Made by a program: the position numbers and the translations under genes. DNA of 64,000 nt from Isoetes taiwanensis. Its lineage: Eukaryota > Streptophyta > Lycopodiopsida > Isoetales > Isoetaceae. This document shows, in pieces, positions 10,921 to 22,489 of this stretch. The stretch covers positions 9,809,426-9,873,425 of the forward strand of contig JAJEKV010000036.1 in assembly GCA_021234155.1 (NCBI GenBank), written 5' to 3'. The notes beneath the pieces were generated by a model. That model worked only from the letters and a program-made list of their open reading frames with translations. It searched no databases and was not told the origin of the DNA. Numbering within the stretch: the first letter of the stretch is position 1; each line of letters begins with the position of its first letter.

Positions 10921-12225
10921 CTAACTATTTACAAATTGTTTCAGGTGTTGCAAGGCAGAGTTGTTGATGAACTTGCTATCTGCCTGTTCAGTCAGCCACT
11001 TCACAAATGTAGAGTAATAGAGATCAAAAGAAACCTGCTGAGGAACTGTTAACATTGCTGCATCCAACCTCTCAAGAATGTCCACGGCCTCCATATCAAA
11101 GAAATCCACATATTGTGTTCTCTTCAATAATGTCTTCCAGTTATCATCCACTGCAAGTTGATACAACAATGGAAATATGGAATCCACTAGCAAACTTGAA
11201 CTTGACTTAAATTCTTCAATCCTCATGCTTGCTGCAATAACAGTTGTATAAGGTGGAGACAAGAATGTCTTATAAACTGAGTCATCAACCAAAATACATC
11301 TTTCACTGTATTGAGGAAACTGGCAGTACACGTTTTCCAAAGGTTTCATGAACACTGGTTTTTCAACATGCCCAGGTAACGTGAAAGGCATTTTATCACA
11401 AAACTCTTGTTCCCAAATAAAAACAAACCTGTGTATAAGTAATGGACACAACTTCTCTAACACTTCCTTTGTATTGAAAGCAGTCATAGATGACCATATA
11501 GCCAAGTCATAGTAAACACTTACCTTGTTTAAAAATTCTGTAACACCAGACCTGAATAAAACTATCTTGTTTTTTGTATACTCTATAATGTGTGGGCCAG
11601 GTATTTCAAGTTTTTCGGACTTTGAATATGTTTTAACCAAAACACCATTGAGGTCCATAATTAATAGCTTTCTACTCACAATGATATCTTTGTTATGTGC
11701 TGCTTTACCTAATTCTTCACTTGTTGAACCATCATGTTGGTTGAACCATGTTGGCTGAACCATCCCTGTATCAACACAATGTTGAACCATTGTTGGCTGA
11801 ACTATATTTGCCTCAACTATATTTTCTGGAACAAAAGCTGGCTCAACACTTGTTTTTGGAGCTAATGGTTGTTGAACTATAGTTGCCTCAAGTATAGTTT
11901 TTGGAACTAAAGGTGGCTCAACTTCTGATGTTGATTTGTCAAGTGCTTGAGTCTCAAGTGTAAATTCAAGAGTAGTTGGCTTCACTTTTGTTTCTGCTCT
12001 CCTTTTCTTCACTTTATTGATGATGTTTGATTTCTCTTTTTCATTATCAAATTTGTTTGAATTTCGTGCAGACCTACATTAGAACAAAACAAATTCAAAC
12101 AACCATTGCAAAGCAATTTAAATTATTTTGATTAATAACACTCAAATGGCTACAATGAACACTCAAATACCTTCTAATGGCTACAACACTTCCTTTCATT
12201 GATATGGAATTATCTCCAATTGTCC
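10921..12225 (-). CDS. FCP1/HAD-like phosphatase-domain protein, last two exons
   Basis: Exon 12171-12225 has acceptor TGCAG|GGACA and donor AGAAG|GTATTT. It joins exon 12073-10921 (acceptor AATGTAG|G) in frame across R-R-S-A-R-N. The protein has a basic start (KKRRAETKVK) and a low-complexity stretch repeating VPKTILEA and PKTSVEP-like units. The FCP1-type domain follows: KLLIMDLNGVLVKTYSKSEK, then KIVLFRSGVTEFL, LAIWSSMTAFNT and CILVDDSVYK. The catalytic DxDx(T/V) is DLNGV, so the general acid-base Asp is Asn, as in the left-edge gene. The frame of this block is intact. Upstream lies the CACTA insertion and then the RING coding region on the same strand. Whether both once formed one gene is inference. 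A start at the ATG in exon 12171-12225 would make this a separate gene. Confidence 0.75.
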
Positions 12226-12299
12226 CTGCATGGAATCAAGGCCAGCTAATTTTCATGTAACAGACTCTTGATTGAGACACACTACAAGAGAAGGGGTCA

Positions 12300-12690
12300 A
12301 TTAGTGTCACTTTTTCTGTCAATTTTTGGCCTAGAATTGCAAATCAAATTTTTTAATAACTGACGTTATTGGTGACATATACTGATGACCACTAAAGTAG
12401 CAATGAGAACGTCACACATATTGTCAGCACCTTCGTCAACTGTAGTGGCACTTCCAGCACCATCTGTAACGTCATTGGTAATGTCACCTATAACATCAAT
12501 TAGAATACCACGAATACTGTCATCATCAATGGCAGCTATAGAGTCGTCTATAGAATCACATATAGCATCACCTATTATCTCATATGTAACGTCATATATT
12601 ATCTCATATATAACATCACACATAGCATCATCTATAACTTTACATATAATGTCATTTGTACCGTCATTGTTAACACCATTCATAATGTTA
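12300..12690. repeat. CACTA left subterminal repeat region
   Basis: This region is dense in short motifs of the type ATGTCAC, AACGTCAT and TATAGCATCA in both orientations. The right end has a matching array. In En/Spm such subterminal repeats bind TnpA. That role is transferred from the family and not shown here. Confidence 0.75.
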
Positions 12691-12692
12691 AT

Positions 12693-13717
12693 ATTCTAGA
12701 ATGGGACTCGCATGAAACCAACAAACCGCCCGACTTAGACTTGCTTCTCATTCATCTCAGCAGATTTTTCTACAATGGTGGATAGTGAGTAGCCGCACAC
12801 ATGCGAACTACCCACAAAAATAAAGGGAAAATCCAATTATATCATTTGGACCCCAACAAATTACAATGCTAATAGAGAGTGGGCTAGTGTACCTGCCGAA
12901 AGCTTATCACCGGGATTAAAAAACCCTGCCCTTTCGGGTTTTCGAGGAAAAACCCTAGTGATAAGCCTTCGGCAAGGGGCTTGGACAAATGCAAGGCATA
13001 AAAAACGCTCCCAAAACCCACGAATGGAAAAGTCGAAACAGACGCCGCTCGCTCACCTGTACCTGCACATCACCAACAAAACAACAAGACAAAACAAACC
13101 TCCCAGAGTGGAGGGGCTGATTACGCGCATGCCACGCGATAAAAATACAAAAACAAAGAAGGGGGGGAGGGTGGGTTCACAGAGAATAAGATACTGTTGA
13201 GAGAGAAGAGGAAGCGCCGATGAGATGTTGTTGCAGAATCGCGCCTAAAATAGCGAACTCCCAACCAGAATGGGCGTGCGCCGCCCACATGCATGCAAAA
13301 CATGCATGCTCGTCCCATTCTAGAATGGCGATCCGATGTCTCGGATCGATGGGATTCTAGAATGGGACTCGCATGAAACCAACAAACCGCCCGAATACCA
13401 AAGGACTTCCTTACAAACTAGGATCGAGGACGAAGGTCACAGGACGAAGGCTAAAGGCCAGAAAAGGACAGCAAGAAAGAAACGCCAAATTGGCCAAACC
13501 AAGCAGGGAGAAGCCCCTCCCCTGCCTGGGAAACAAATCACAGAGAATAAGATACTGCTGAGAGAGAAGAGGAAGCGCCGATGAGATGTTGCTGCAGAAT
13601 CGCGTCTAAAATAGCGAATTCCCAACCAGAATGGGCATGCGCCGCCCGCATGCATGCAAAACATGCATGCTCGTCCCATTCTAGAATGGCGATCCGATGT
13701 CTCGGATCGATGGGATT
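12693..13717. mobile_element. Two-unit inverted-repeat element nested in the CACTA
   Basis: Unit 1 (12693-13326) and unit 2 (13354-13687) each begin ATTCTAGAATGGGACTCGCA and end with nearly its reverse complement (22 bp, two mismatches). Each is followed by the same 27-30 bp tail containing the hairpin CGATCCGA-TGTC-TCGGATCG and then GATGGG. The triplet ATT occurs at the left edge, between the units and at the right edge. The outer 180 bp on the right are near-identical between units; the middles differ. Unit 1 carries a copy of the LINE 3' fold (12894-12974). No coding capacity is seen. The family is not recognised; it looks like a non-autonomous foldback or MITE. Confidence 0.8.
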
Positions 13718-13925
13718 ATTGTCATTTTTAAGGTCAGTTGTAGCACCACTCATAATGTTAAAAGGTTTGACACTAATTAAACTAGATATACTGTCAATTT
13801 TCCAGCATGAATGTCACCTATTTTGTCAATGTCAATGGCATGTTTTAGTGATTATTGTTAAAGACTGCCACATATAGTGTCACTTACTAAGTCATGTCAT
13901 TATGAAACTAATGTCACCATCTATA

Positions 13926-15286
13926 TCACTGGGTAGTCTTGTTCAACCCCAGCGATAGTGCTTGTCTAATGGCAAGAGCTCCATCACTATCGCTCCCATC
14001 CTTATCATTTTCCGAAGAGCTGTCAGTAGCAGCAGATGTACTGCCACTTAAAGACTCATAACTGGAGGATGTATTTGTGTTGGTGCTACTCCCTAATTTA
14101 TAGTGATCAGTGCCGCCATCTCCTCCTTCTTTAGGGTCAGTTTCCTACACGTTCAAAAATGGCATTTTATTATTGTTTTCTTAAATGCAAATAAAATTTA
14201 AAACATATAAATCAAAAAGTAAACTGCACCTTTTCATCGAATAAGCCAACGATGTCTAATTCCTCTGAATCTGATACAATACTGGGGACATCAACAGTTG
14301 CAATGGGATTACTCACTTCCATATCTAAGTTATGTTTTGAAGTGCCTGCTTCATCGTCCTATTAAAAAAATAGAACGAAAATGAATTAAAAGCATAGAGC
14401 GAATATAGTTTCAATTGTCAATACCTTCTTAGGAATTTCCTTTACTCTAAACATGCACTTTGTAGGGCCTTTTCCAACATAATCCCTGGCATCAAACTTG
14501 TAAAGGAGAAATTTAGTTTAGTCAAATAAATTGTTGTACTAATTATATGAATTAACACATGTTCTTACCTTTACTTCAGAAACGTCTTGAAACTTAATCC
14601 ACGCCTTAAACCCGCCTGCATTGATTATTTCTTCGAGTAGCATGGCAGTAGGATATCCACGATAATACTTGAACTAGAATTAATAATGCAAGAAAATAAT
14701 AAAATCATTCAAACTGCATATGCATACTAACAAGGTAACAAGACATCCTAGCCTCAAACACACACATACACGCACTTACAAATTTAGCTTTGACGGAGTC
14801 CAAGCCTCCTGAACCTGTCCTAGGCTTACTCTTTCTTGCAGCAGCAACATTCTTCTTGTCTTTGTTTTCCTTCTTGCAATCTTCTTTGAATAATTCCCAT
14901 GCCTTCTCTTTCCTGCAATCTGTAGGTTTTTTCATTCTTGGATTTTCGCGTACTTGTTTTCTCAACTTATATCTACAATAAATACCTTTTAGAAAGTAAA
15001 TCATGAAAATGAAACGCAAAAAACAAGAATGGTCACTAAAAAACAAGAATGGTCACCTGTAATCGTTCCATTTCTTGCCAAGCCTTCCTAAGACCCAACG
15101 GCTAGAGAAACCCGTGCCATACGCATTTCGCAAATCGTGAATAACTTTTTCTTTATGGCTTCTTTTCACCAAGGGCCATGGTTGATGTAGGTCATGGCAA
15201 TGAAGTCTTACAAGTTCCATGCCATATCTCATAAATTTTTTTCCTTCACCATCCATATGTATCTGCCCTCCTTCATAAATACAAAC
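13926..15286 (-). CDS. TnpA-like CACTA protein (plant Ptta/En/Spm transposase family)
   Basis: At least six exons can be placed on minus: 15286-15057, 14972-14780, 14673-14569, about 14497-14425, about 14359-14232 and about 14146-13926. The first junction is checked: TTACAG|GTGACC to TTGTAG|ATATAAG joins as N-D-Y-R-Y-K-L-R. The core GRLGKKWNDYR and KLRKQVRENPRMK is the W-x-x-Y-R-x-x-L helix pattern of the plant En/Spm (Ptta) family. The C-terminus is acidic and Ser-rich (SLSGSTSAATDSSSENDKDG). It faces away from the TNP2 gene. The predicted role is binding of the subterminal repeats. The start codon was not settled; the true first exon may lie upstream of 15286. Confidence 0.7.
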
Positions 15287-15464
15287 CTGGTGCAAGAAGG
15301 CATAAAATAGAGAGCACATCAAGCAAATTTTACATAACAAAATCTCATTTAACTTCCTCTGCTTCGCTGCCATCAATATTTGAAATCAGCTGTAGCACCT
15401 ATTCATTACAAGCCTATTCTAATTCCAAGCCTATTCTAAATACTGCTTTAGAAGGATTCCAACT

Positions 15465-15990
15465 TTGCATCACCTAATGCACAAGGCAGATGCATACAAA
15501 TCTGATAGATTCAAAGTTTCATATGATCACCTAATGCACAAGGCAGATGCATGCAAATCTGATACACGGCCGAAGTTTCATATGGATAATAAAATATCAA
15601 AGTCTTCTTCAGCGGAAAACTTAGGACAAGCTTTTACAAGAACTTTACAGTCGATTCTGGATCTTTACAAATGCTACCTGCAGCAAAGGCCTAACAAAGC
15701 ATGCTACCACTGATTTAATATGATAAAACAATTGAATGATTCCATAAGATTTGGTCATCGATTCTGAATCTTTACAAATGCTACCTGCAACCCAAGACAA
15801 CGAAGACCTAACAAAGCATGCTACCACTGATTTAATATGATAAAACAATTGAATGATTCCATAAGATTTGGTCATCGATTCTGAATCTTTACAAATGCTA
15901 CCTGCAGCCCAAGACAACAAAGACCTAGCAAAGCATGCTACCTCTGATTTAATATGATAAAACAATTGAATAATTCCATAAGATTCCTTT
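15465..15990. repeat. Tandem repeats between the two CACTA genes
   Basis: A unit of about 118 bp containing GATTCTGAATCTTTACAAAT and GCATGCTACC recurs about three times at 15650-15965. A shorter pair around CACCTAATGCACAAGGCAGA sits at 15471-15560. This is the shared upstream region of the divergent genes, so promoter function is possible. Confidence 0.75.
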
Positions 15991-16179
15991 TAATATACGT
16001 CACCATCACAGAGTAGAAGGATAAAATCGATGTAGCTTGTTTCACCTGATCAACATCATGGGATTAAAAACTACCGGAAAAGGCAACAGTTTTTCTTCCC
16101 TGAGGAAAAGGTCAGTCATCTGCCCTACCAGTCATCTGCCCTATCTAGCCTTGACGTACACCCAATCTTAGTTCCCTGT

Positions 16180-19100
16180 GACAATCAAACTCAAATCTGG
16201 ATACACTCAAGCCTGGTCTAGCCGAAGCAATTAACAACTTCTTTCCGACGAAAGAAACTGAAGGCAACGAAGCCCAAGACAATAGCAACCAATTCATGGA
16301 TGAGCCATTCGATTTCGAGCTACATAAACCATTATATCCAAATGCTAAAATCTCTCGTTTGGCTACATGTCTATTAATAATAAATCTCCAACACAAGTGC
16401 GGATGGAGCAATAATAGCGTTTCACAACTATTCAAGTAAGAGATTGCTTCGTGTTGTTTTTATTATGCATTTATAAATACCAATATGTGAATTTGATATT
16501 TTTTTTGTAGCTTGCTGGGGGATATTCTACCAGATGGGCATTGCCTTCCGAGGGATAGACGAGAGGCATTTAAATGTTTGAGTCAAATAGGACTTCAGTA
16601 TAACTCCATTCATGCATGCCCCAATGATTGTATTCTCTATCGCAATAACTATGCAGAGTTGGACACATGCCCAAAATGTAATGAGCCTAGATATGATGTC
16701 AAGATGAAAACTGCAGGAGTCCCAAGGAAGGTCTTGCGACATATGCCATTGATACCGAGATTGCAAAGGATGTTTCAATGCCCATCACTTAGTGCACTTA
16801 TGGAGTTTCATTCCAAGCATCGGAGCACAGATGGAGTTTTACGACTAACTGTTGATGGTGAAGCAATGAAACATATTGAGGACAAGTGGCCAATGTTTAA
16901 AACAGAACCAAGGAACTTGCGTCTTGCCATTGGTTTAGATGGAGTTTGTCCTTTCGGTCACATGTCCTCAAGTCATAGCGTGTGGCCTGTTGTGGTAGTG
17001 AATTATAACATCCCTCCTTGGTTGGCGACAAAAGCAGGGCACCTCATGTTGACACTTATAGTTCCAGGTATGTAGAAAAGTCCCAATTTAAATTAAATAT
17101 ATGTAGTAGCAACGTATATCTTCTAACTATTTTCAAATTAGGCAAGTATCAAGTAAAAAATATGGATGTATACCTGGAGCCACTCATTGAAGAATTGCAA
17201 ATACTATGGAAAGGGATTCAAATGCATGATATAACTAGGTCACCTCAGGCATTTACTTTTCATGCTATATGTTGTTTCACCATTCATGACTACCCGGGAT
17301 TTGGTTATGCATCAGGTACGTATGTATTGTATATTGTAGCTATAGGTTCTATTTCTTTTATAATTGTAAAGCTTTTCACATCTTTATTTCTTAATGCATA
17401 GGTTTGCAAACAAGTGGAAAGTTTGGATGCCCTTCGAACCCTGAAAATCTTTCGAGGCAGGGGTTTTTTAATCCTAGTAGTAATGATTGTACTAGCCCAT
17501 TGTATGGGTCCCATGACCTATTGGTCTCCGTGGACGTTAAAAAAACTATTATATTCTATTCTATTCCTTCATGTGGAGTTGAGTTGCCATGCTATCGCTC
17601 GAAGCATCTATCTAAGCAAATATATCATGGCCATAAGAAATTTTTACCACCTGCACATCATATGCGTGGACGCATAAATGATGAAAACCCAAGAAGAAGA
17701 ACTCCTCATGATTGGTTAGAGACTTGGCTAGAAGCACGTGCATCTCAAAACGTGACTGATGATAGTTTGGTAGTTCCTTCCCCTGGTATGAAACGACTTT
17801 CTATATTCTATTGTCTTGAATATTGGTCAGAACTAAAAATTGCACACTTGCTCGACCCTATGCACATCTTTAAAAATGTTGGCAACTCATTATGGAGACA
17901 CCTAATTGGTGATTGTGATACTCTGGCTAGTAGAAATGATTTGAAGGATAAAAATATAATGCCCCAATTATGGCCACCGCAAAATGGGCAAAAGTGCAAA
18001 AGTGCACCTTGGGTACTAAGCAGGCAAGAGGAGAAGCAAGTCAAACAGGTGATTTCTAGTATGAGAACACCCACAGGTTATGGTGCATCCTTACGCAAGG
18101 CATTCACCAAAGACGGCGAGCTTAAAGGATTGAACACACGATTGGCACAAGTTTCTACAAGTAAGCATTTGATTTTCTAATAGCATTTCATTTTATTTTC
18201 GTTTTACCAAAAATTTTCTTTCCTTTTTAGCATATTCTACCATGCGCAATAGATAATTGCTTGACAACAAGAATACGAGATGCCATTTATCGGTTGGGAA
18301 AAGTAGCAAGGTAAAAAAAACCTATGGTTTTTAGATTTCTTATGAAAAATTGTATTAATGACACTCTCGTTTATAAAATTTCATCTAGGTGGGTTTCATT
18401 GAAGGAAATTAATGTTTCAGACATACCAAAGATGGAGATTGAAGTTGTTGAGTTATTATGCATCTTAGAGCGAGACTTTCCTACTAGCTTCTTTGATCTT
18501 CAAGTACATCTTCTAATACATCCTCCAGAGGAGATTAGTTTGGTGGGACCAGCTCCTGGACGTTGGATGTTCTTTTTGGAACGATATATGAAAGTTTTAA
18601 AAGGTTTCGTTCGTCAAATGGCTAGGCCAGAAGGATGTATGGCAGAAGGACATTTGGTGCAGGAGATTCTTTTCTTCATGACCGATGCCACCACATCTGC
18701 TCCACATATATGGAAGAAAGAGGAACGTGTGGAGGATATGGGAGAAGTTCTTGAAGGCCTTGGGGTTGAACGCAGCCTTGACGATGAGACATATATGCAA
18801 ATAAACAAGTTTGTATTGGCAAATTGTGATAGTCTAGATAAATGGCGAGAAAAATATGAGATTGCACGAAAAAATAATGAGGATGACAGAAGACACCAAG
18901 TCCCAACAAGAAGACACCGTCATGGAAAGCATTCAAAGGACACATGTGGGCCTGAGAAGTTGCCTAACATCATGCCACGTGAATGGTTAATAAGTCAGAT
19001 GGAAGAGGATCAAGAGAAGGGCATTGAAATTTTGCCAGATGATTATAATGTAGCAGTTGGATGTTCAAGAAAGGTATATTGCTATCTTTTGCACTACATT

Positions 19101-19778
19101 AATATGTTTTTTATTATTGATCATGATGATATAATACATGCAAGATTCCATACATCCATGTGGGCATATGGCCAACATTTTCGCGTCGCGAGCATTGACA
19201 GGGGTAGGGTTACATATGATTGTGGCATTGCAGCGTGTTTTGAGCAAAAGAGTCAATCCTCTATAAGGGACAACCAACCAGTAGACAGTGATCTCAATTA
19301 TGTTGGTCAAATAACATACATTATGGAAGTTGATTTTCGTTCCTTCAAGGTGAATATTTTGAAGGCAAGGTGGTTCAAAGCATCTTATCGAGGAAGAAAT
19401 CGCACGATTAGGCAACATCCTTCAGGTTTTTATGAGGTGAACTCTACGCAATTTCTGAGGGACATGGACGAGCCTTTTGTTTTTCCAAGGCAAGTTAAAC
19501 AAGTTTTTTTCCATAAGAACCAGAAAGAAAATGATTGGTGGATTGTGGTGCACGCGACTCCTACATCTCGTCGTATGATTGATCCATTAACTTTGCATGA
19601 TCAATCCTATGAAGCGAACCAGATAACTTCTTCTACACTTGAGACTGATGTTGTAACCTATGATGAAACAAATCTTTTAGAGCACGACATGAATACTATA
19701 CAGAGGACTCAATATGAAGATGATCAAGATCCGACGTGTTACCTTCGGCAATGCAATCACCAAATCATGTCGTTATAG
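16180..19778 (+). CDS. TNP2-like (TnpD-type) CACTA transposase
   Basis: The first visible coding exon ends at TTCAA|GTAAGAG (16436). It encodes FELHKPLYPNAKISRL and HKCGWSNNSVSQL. Exon 16511-17067 holds the family core: IHACPNDCILYRNNYAELDT, CPKCNEPRY and LAIGLDGVCPFGHMSSSHS, followed by VWPVVVVNYNIPPW. Later exons carry MDVYLEPLIEELQILW, GHKKFLPP and HILPCAIDNC. The C-terminal blocks follow: a DUF4218-like block (VELLCILERDFPTSFFD, LVGPAPGRWMFFLERYM) and a DUF4216-like block (YGQHFRVASIDRG, ILKARWFKASYRGRN). A 130-bp LINE tail sits in frame at 17436-17565. Downstream of 19778 another frame continues to an acidic end near 19915, which suggests one late frameshift. It cuts and joins the element ends; activity is not shown. 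Confidence 0.9.
17436..17565 (+). mobile_element. LINE 3'-end insertion inside the TNP2 coding exon
   Basis: The insert is 130 bp. It starts inside the LINE hairpin region (GGGGTTTTTTAATCC) and ends with GTGGACGTTAAAAAAAC and TATTC units. It is flanked by the 5-bp duplication CCTTC (17431-17435 and 17566-17570). Removing the insert and one duplicate restores the TNP2 codons for C-P-S-C-G-V-E-L. Insert plus duplication is 135 bp, 45 codons without a stop, so the frame survives. Confidence 0.92.
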
Positions 19779-19919
19779 ATTATGCCATTGACGAGAATGT
19801 TGAAGTTGAAAGTGTGCCCCAACATCTACTGCATCTATGACTTGGTGACGATGAGTTGGAGGACATTGAACAAGATATAAGGGATGAGGCATCACTTGCA
19901 AGCTTGCCATTGTAATTGT

Positions 19920-20675
19920 TTTATAGTTATGTACGATTTTATTTATATCTATATATTTGCACTTGCAAATTAGGCATTTATATCTTATGTATTTTTCTCT
20001 ATATGAACAATGGCAAATTCATATATAGATAATAGTGATTATTGATTTAATTATATGATATTGATGCTAAATATACCATTGATGCATTCTTATGATGTTA
20101 GATGTGACCATGAACTGACATAAAGCTTAACAATAATGATTGAATATTATATGACAACATTTTTTACATTAATAGCAGTAACTATTGTGGCATATGCTAT
20201 GGCCACACAAACATTGACAAAAGTTGTGACACTGAAGGTGCTATTACATTTGTTGCTAATACCACCACCTATAATGTCACTCGTTGGCAATGACACTAAT
20301 ACTGAGGTTACATGTGTAACAACAAGTAATGTTATAAATGCTGCTAATAACAACAATTATAATGTCACTAGCAGCAATGACACTAATACTGAGGCTAGAT
20401 GTGTAACAACAAGTAACATTATAATTGCTGCTAATAACAACACTTATAATGTCACTTACATCACTGACATTATTACTGGTGCAATAATTGATGCTAATAG
20501 CAACATCTATAGCGTCATAACTATGGGTGACACAAACAGTGACTTTATTCCTGACAGAATTTGCATCACCTATAGCATCACCTTTGTATAAGTGTCATCA
20601 ATAATGTCATAATGTATATTTGCTAATATCGTGGTGACATTTTGCTGACACTAATTGACCTCTTCTCTTGTAGTG
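19920..20675. repeat. CACTA right end: subterminal repeats
   Basis: Two copies of a unit of about 90 bp begin GACACTAATACTGAGG (20292 and 20382) and contain TGTGTAACAACAAGTAA and TATAATGTCAC. ATGTCAC-type motifs continue to the inverted terminus at 20675. The stretch 19920-20100 is AT-rich and probably the TNP2 3' region. Confidence 0.8.
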
Positions 20676-22352
20676 ACAGATTCATTTTTATCATTCAAAG
20701 CATCAAGTATAGCTTGAAATAGAATACCTTCTTTTGGAGTTGGAGCCTGATCTTCTACTTCAATAGCAGTAGTGGCAGCAGATTGACCTGTCGTGGTGAT
20801 GCTTTCCCAAGTAGAAGCATTATTAAGTGCCACAAGTGCTTCATCTGTTGTTTGCTGCAACTCTAAGTATGTACATCGGCCTCTACTGCATCTTTCAGAT
20901 TCTTCTTGCTTCTGAATGGATATGTTCTCTTAGTTGATTCTCCTTTCCTGCTTTATCTTTGCTTTTCTGTTTCTTTGGAACCTGCACTTTTGATTTGGGT
21001 GAAATTCCATCTCTGTATCACTCTCTCGATGTGACTCTGAATTTGCTTTCCCCTCAACAACCTTCCCAAGGTTTTCTGTAGCAGCTTCACCCTCATCATC
21101 TGTTAATATAACATTATTTGCTCCAATCTTATAAGGAGATCTTGAAGTTAAGGGTAGCAGAGCAAGATTTCCAAGAGTTGATGTTCTCCTAACATGTACA
21201 ATGGAAGGTGATCCTGTATTTTCAAGCACTGTCTCATCCACAGACACTGTCATTCCAAGCTCCAAAAATAAAGCAGAACTGATAGATGAAGTGCAAACAA
21301 TGCATTTACCTTTAGCCAACAAAGCTGTACACAGTAAGTGATACTCATGATCACATTTTAGTTTTACTGATAAACTGTAATTGCTGGAGAATGCTAATCC
21401 ACATGCAGCACAAGCGTCCTCAAATAGCACAGGTAAGTCTCTACTAACTGCACTGACTCTTGGTGAAAATTTCATACCTTTCAGTTCTTCCAAGTCTTTG
21501 AGGTTTGATCTCAGTATTGAGAGGTTAGCATCCTTCATGTGAAGTTCACCTTGCAATTCATCCCTTCTTGATGCTGTGTTTGGATTGATCTTCCTGTAAC
21601 TTGCCATTTTTTTTGTTGCATAGAGCATAATACTTGTTTCAAGCTCAGCAATGTCTTTCTCTAACTCTGGAGTTACCTGCAAAGATTTTTTGAGTTCTAA
21701 TTCCTTTTTCATTTGCTCAATATTATTGTTTGCTTCTGCCACATTGCCACTTAAAGCCTAGTTTGAGAGATCCTCTGCTGCCAATGTGACAAGGATGTCA
21801 TTCAACTCCAATGCACAAGCTTCTCTCTCACTAGAAATTCTGGTGATCTCATTCTCGATCAACTCAACATTCTGTAAAATTTTTGTGTTCAAAATAAAAG
21901 ATTCTGCCAACTTCTTTTCCTCTTCAGCTTCTATCGTCTTCTTCTCTGTATTACTTTTTGGTTCCAATGATTCAGGCTTCCTACACCTCCTGTATTTCAT
22001 AATTTGAGCTCCATCAGCAGTGTTTACCTTGTGCTTTTCAGGATTTCTTTGTGCAGATATGCAATTTTCCCATGCAAAAGCATAGGCTATCTGTTTTCTG
22101 ACCTCATTATTGCATAATCCCTCACTCTAGTAAAGCTTTTTTTTATCAATGATTGTAATTCTTCTTTCAGATGTGGCTGTACCAGCGAGATTTTTATACT
22201 GCGTCTGGAATTTATCTCCTCTCTCCAAACTGATAGCCAATCTTCAGTGGTGATTTTTTCTCCAAATATTTCATTTTTAGAGCCAGAATTAGTCCATCAT
22301 CCGACAATCCATGTATTTCCACAAAATCTTCTACTGTCACTGCTTCGCCCAT
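20676..22352 (-). pseudogene. Decayed coiled-coil and RING-type zinc-finger gene
   Basis: The minus-strand reading starts at an ATG at 22352 (MGEAVTVEDFVEIHGLSDDG). After frame changes at about 22265 and 22225 it continues in one frame for about 1.5 kb. It encodes ERRITIIDKKKLY, QIAYAFAWENCISAQ, a long coiled coil (21500-22000) and a RING-like finger at about 21290-21425: CAACG, then LKCDHEYHLLC and GKCIVC. An acidic and basic tail follows. Single in-frame stops lie at about 22131 (TAG), 21758 (TAG) and 20930 (TAA). The frame runs on through each. It then enters the CACTA; joining across the element would give a further S-V-S-I-K-S-L-L-H-E-N and a stop. RING fingers usually act in ubiquitin transfer. 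This copy is probably dead. Confidence 0.65.
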
Positions 22353-22382
22353 TCTGATGCAACGAATTTGGCTTTCGGCTAT

Positions 22383-22480
22383 GGCTATGGCGCGAGAAAA
22401 TTCGACTAAAAGCTATGGCTATGGCGCGAGAAAGTTCGACTAAAAGCTATGGCTTATGGCTATGGCGTACGGCTATGGCG
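22383..22480. promoter_or_regulatory. Upstream repeat cluster with four GGCTATGGCG sites
   Basis: Exact copies lie at 22383-22392, 22417-22426, 22458-22467 and 22471-22480, 30 to 130 bp upstream of the RING gene start. A longer unit of about 34 bp (GGCTATGGCGCGAGAAA, then TTCGACTAAAAGCTAT) is repeated. The same decamer lies upstream of three other minus-strand coding regions in the window. A promoter role is inference. Confidence 0.6.
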
Positions 22481-22489
22481 CGGGAACTG

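Larger units (their letters stand above)
12280..20675. mobile_element. Complete CACTA (En/Spm) DNA transposon, 8396 bp
   Basis: The left end CACTACAAGAGAAGG at 12280 matches the inverted right end ending at 20675. The terminal inverted repeat spans about 30 bp with one mismatch. It is flanked by the 3-bp duplication ACA (12277-12279 and 20676-20678), as expected for CACTA insertion. Inside are a TNP2-type transposase gene on plus, a divergent TnpA-like gene on minus, subterminal repeats at both ends and two later insertions. It disrupts a minus-strand gene. The paired ends and duplication suggest a fairly recent insertion. Confidence 0.95.
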
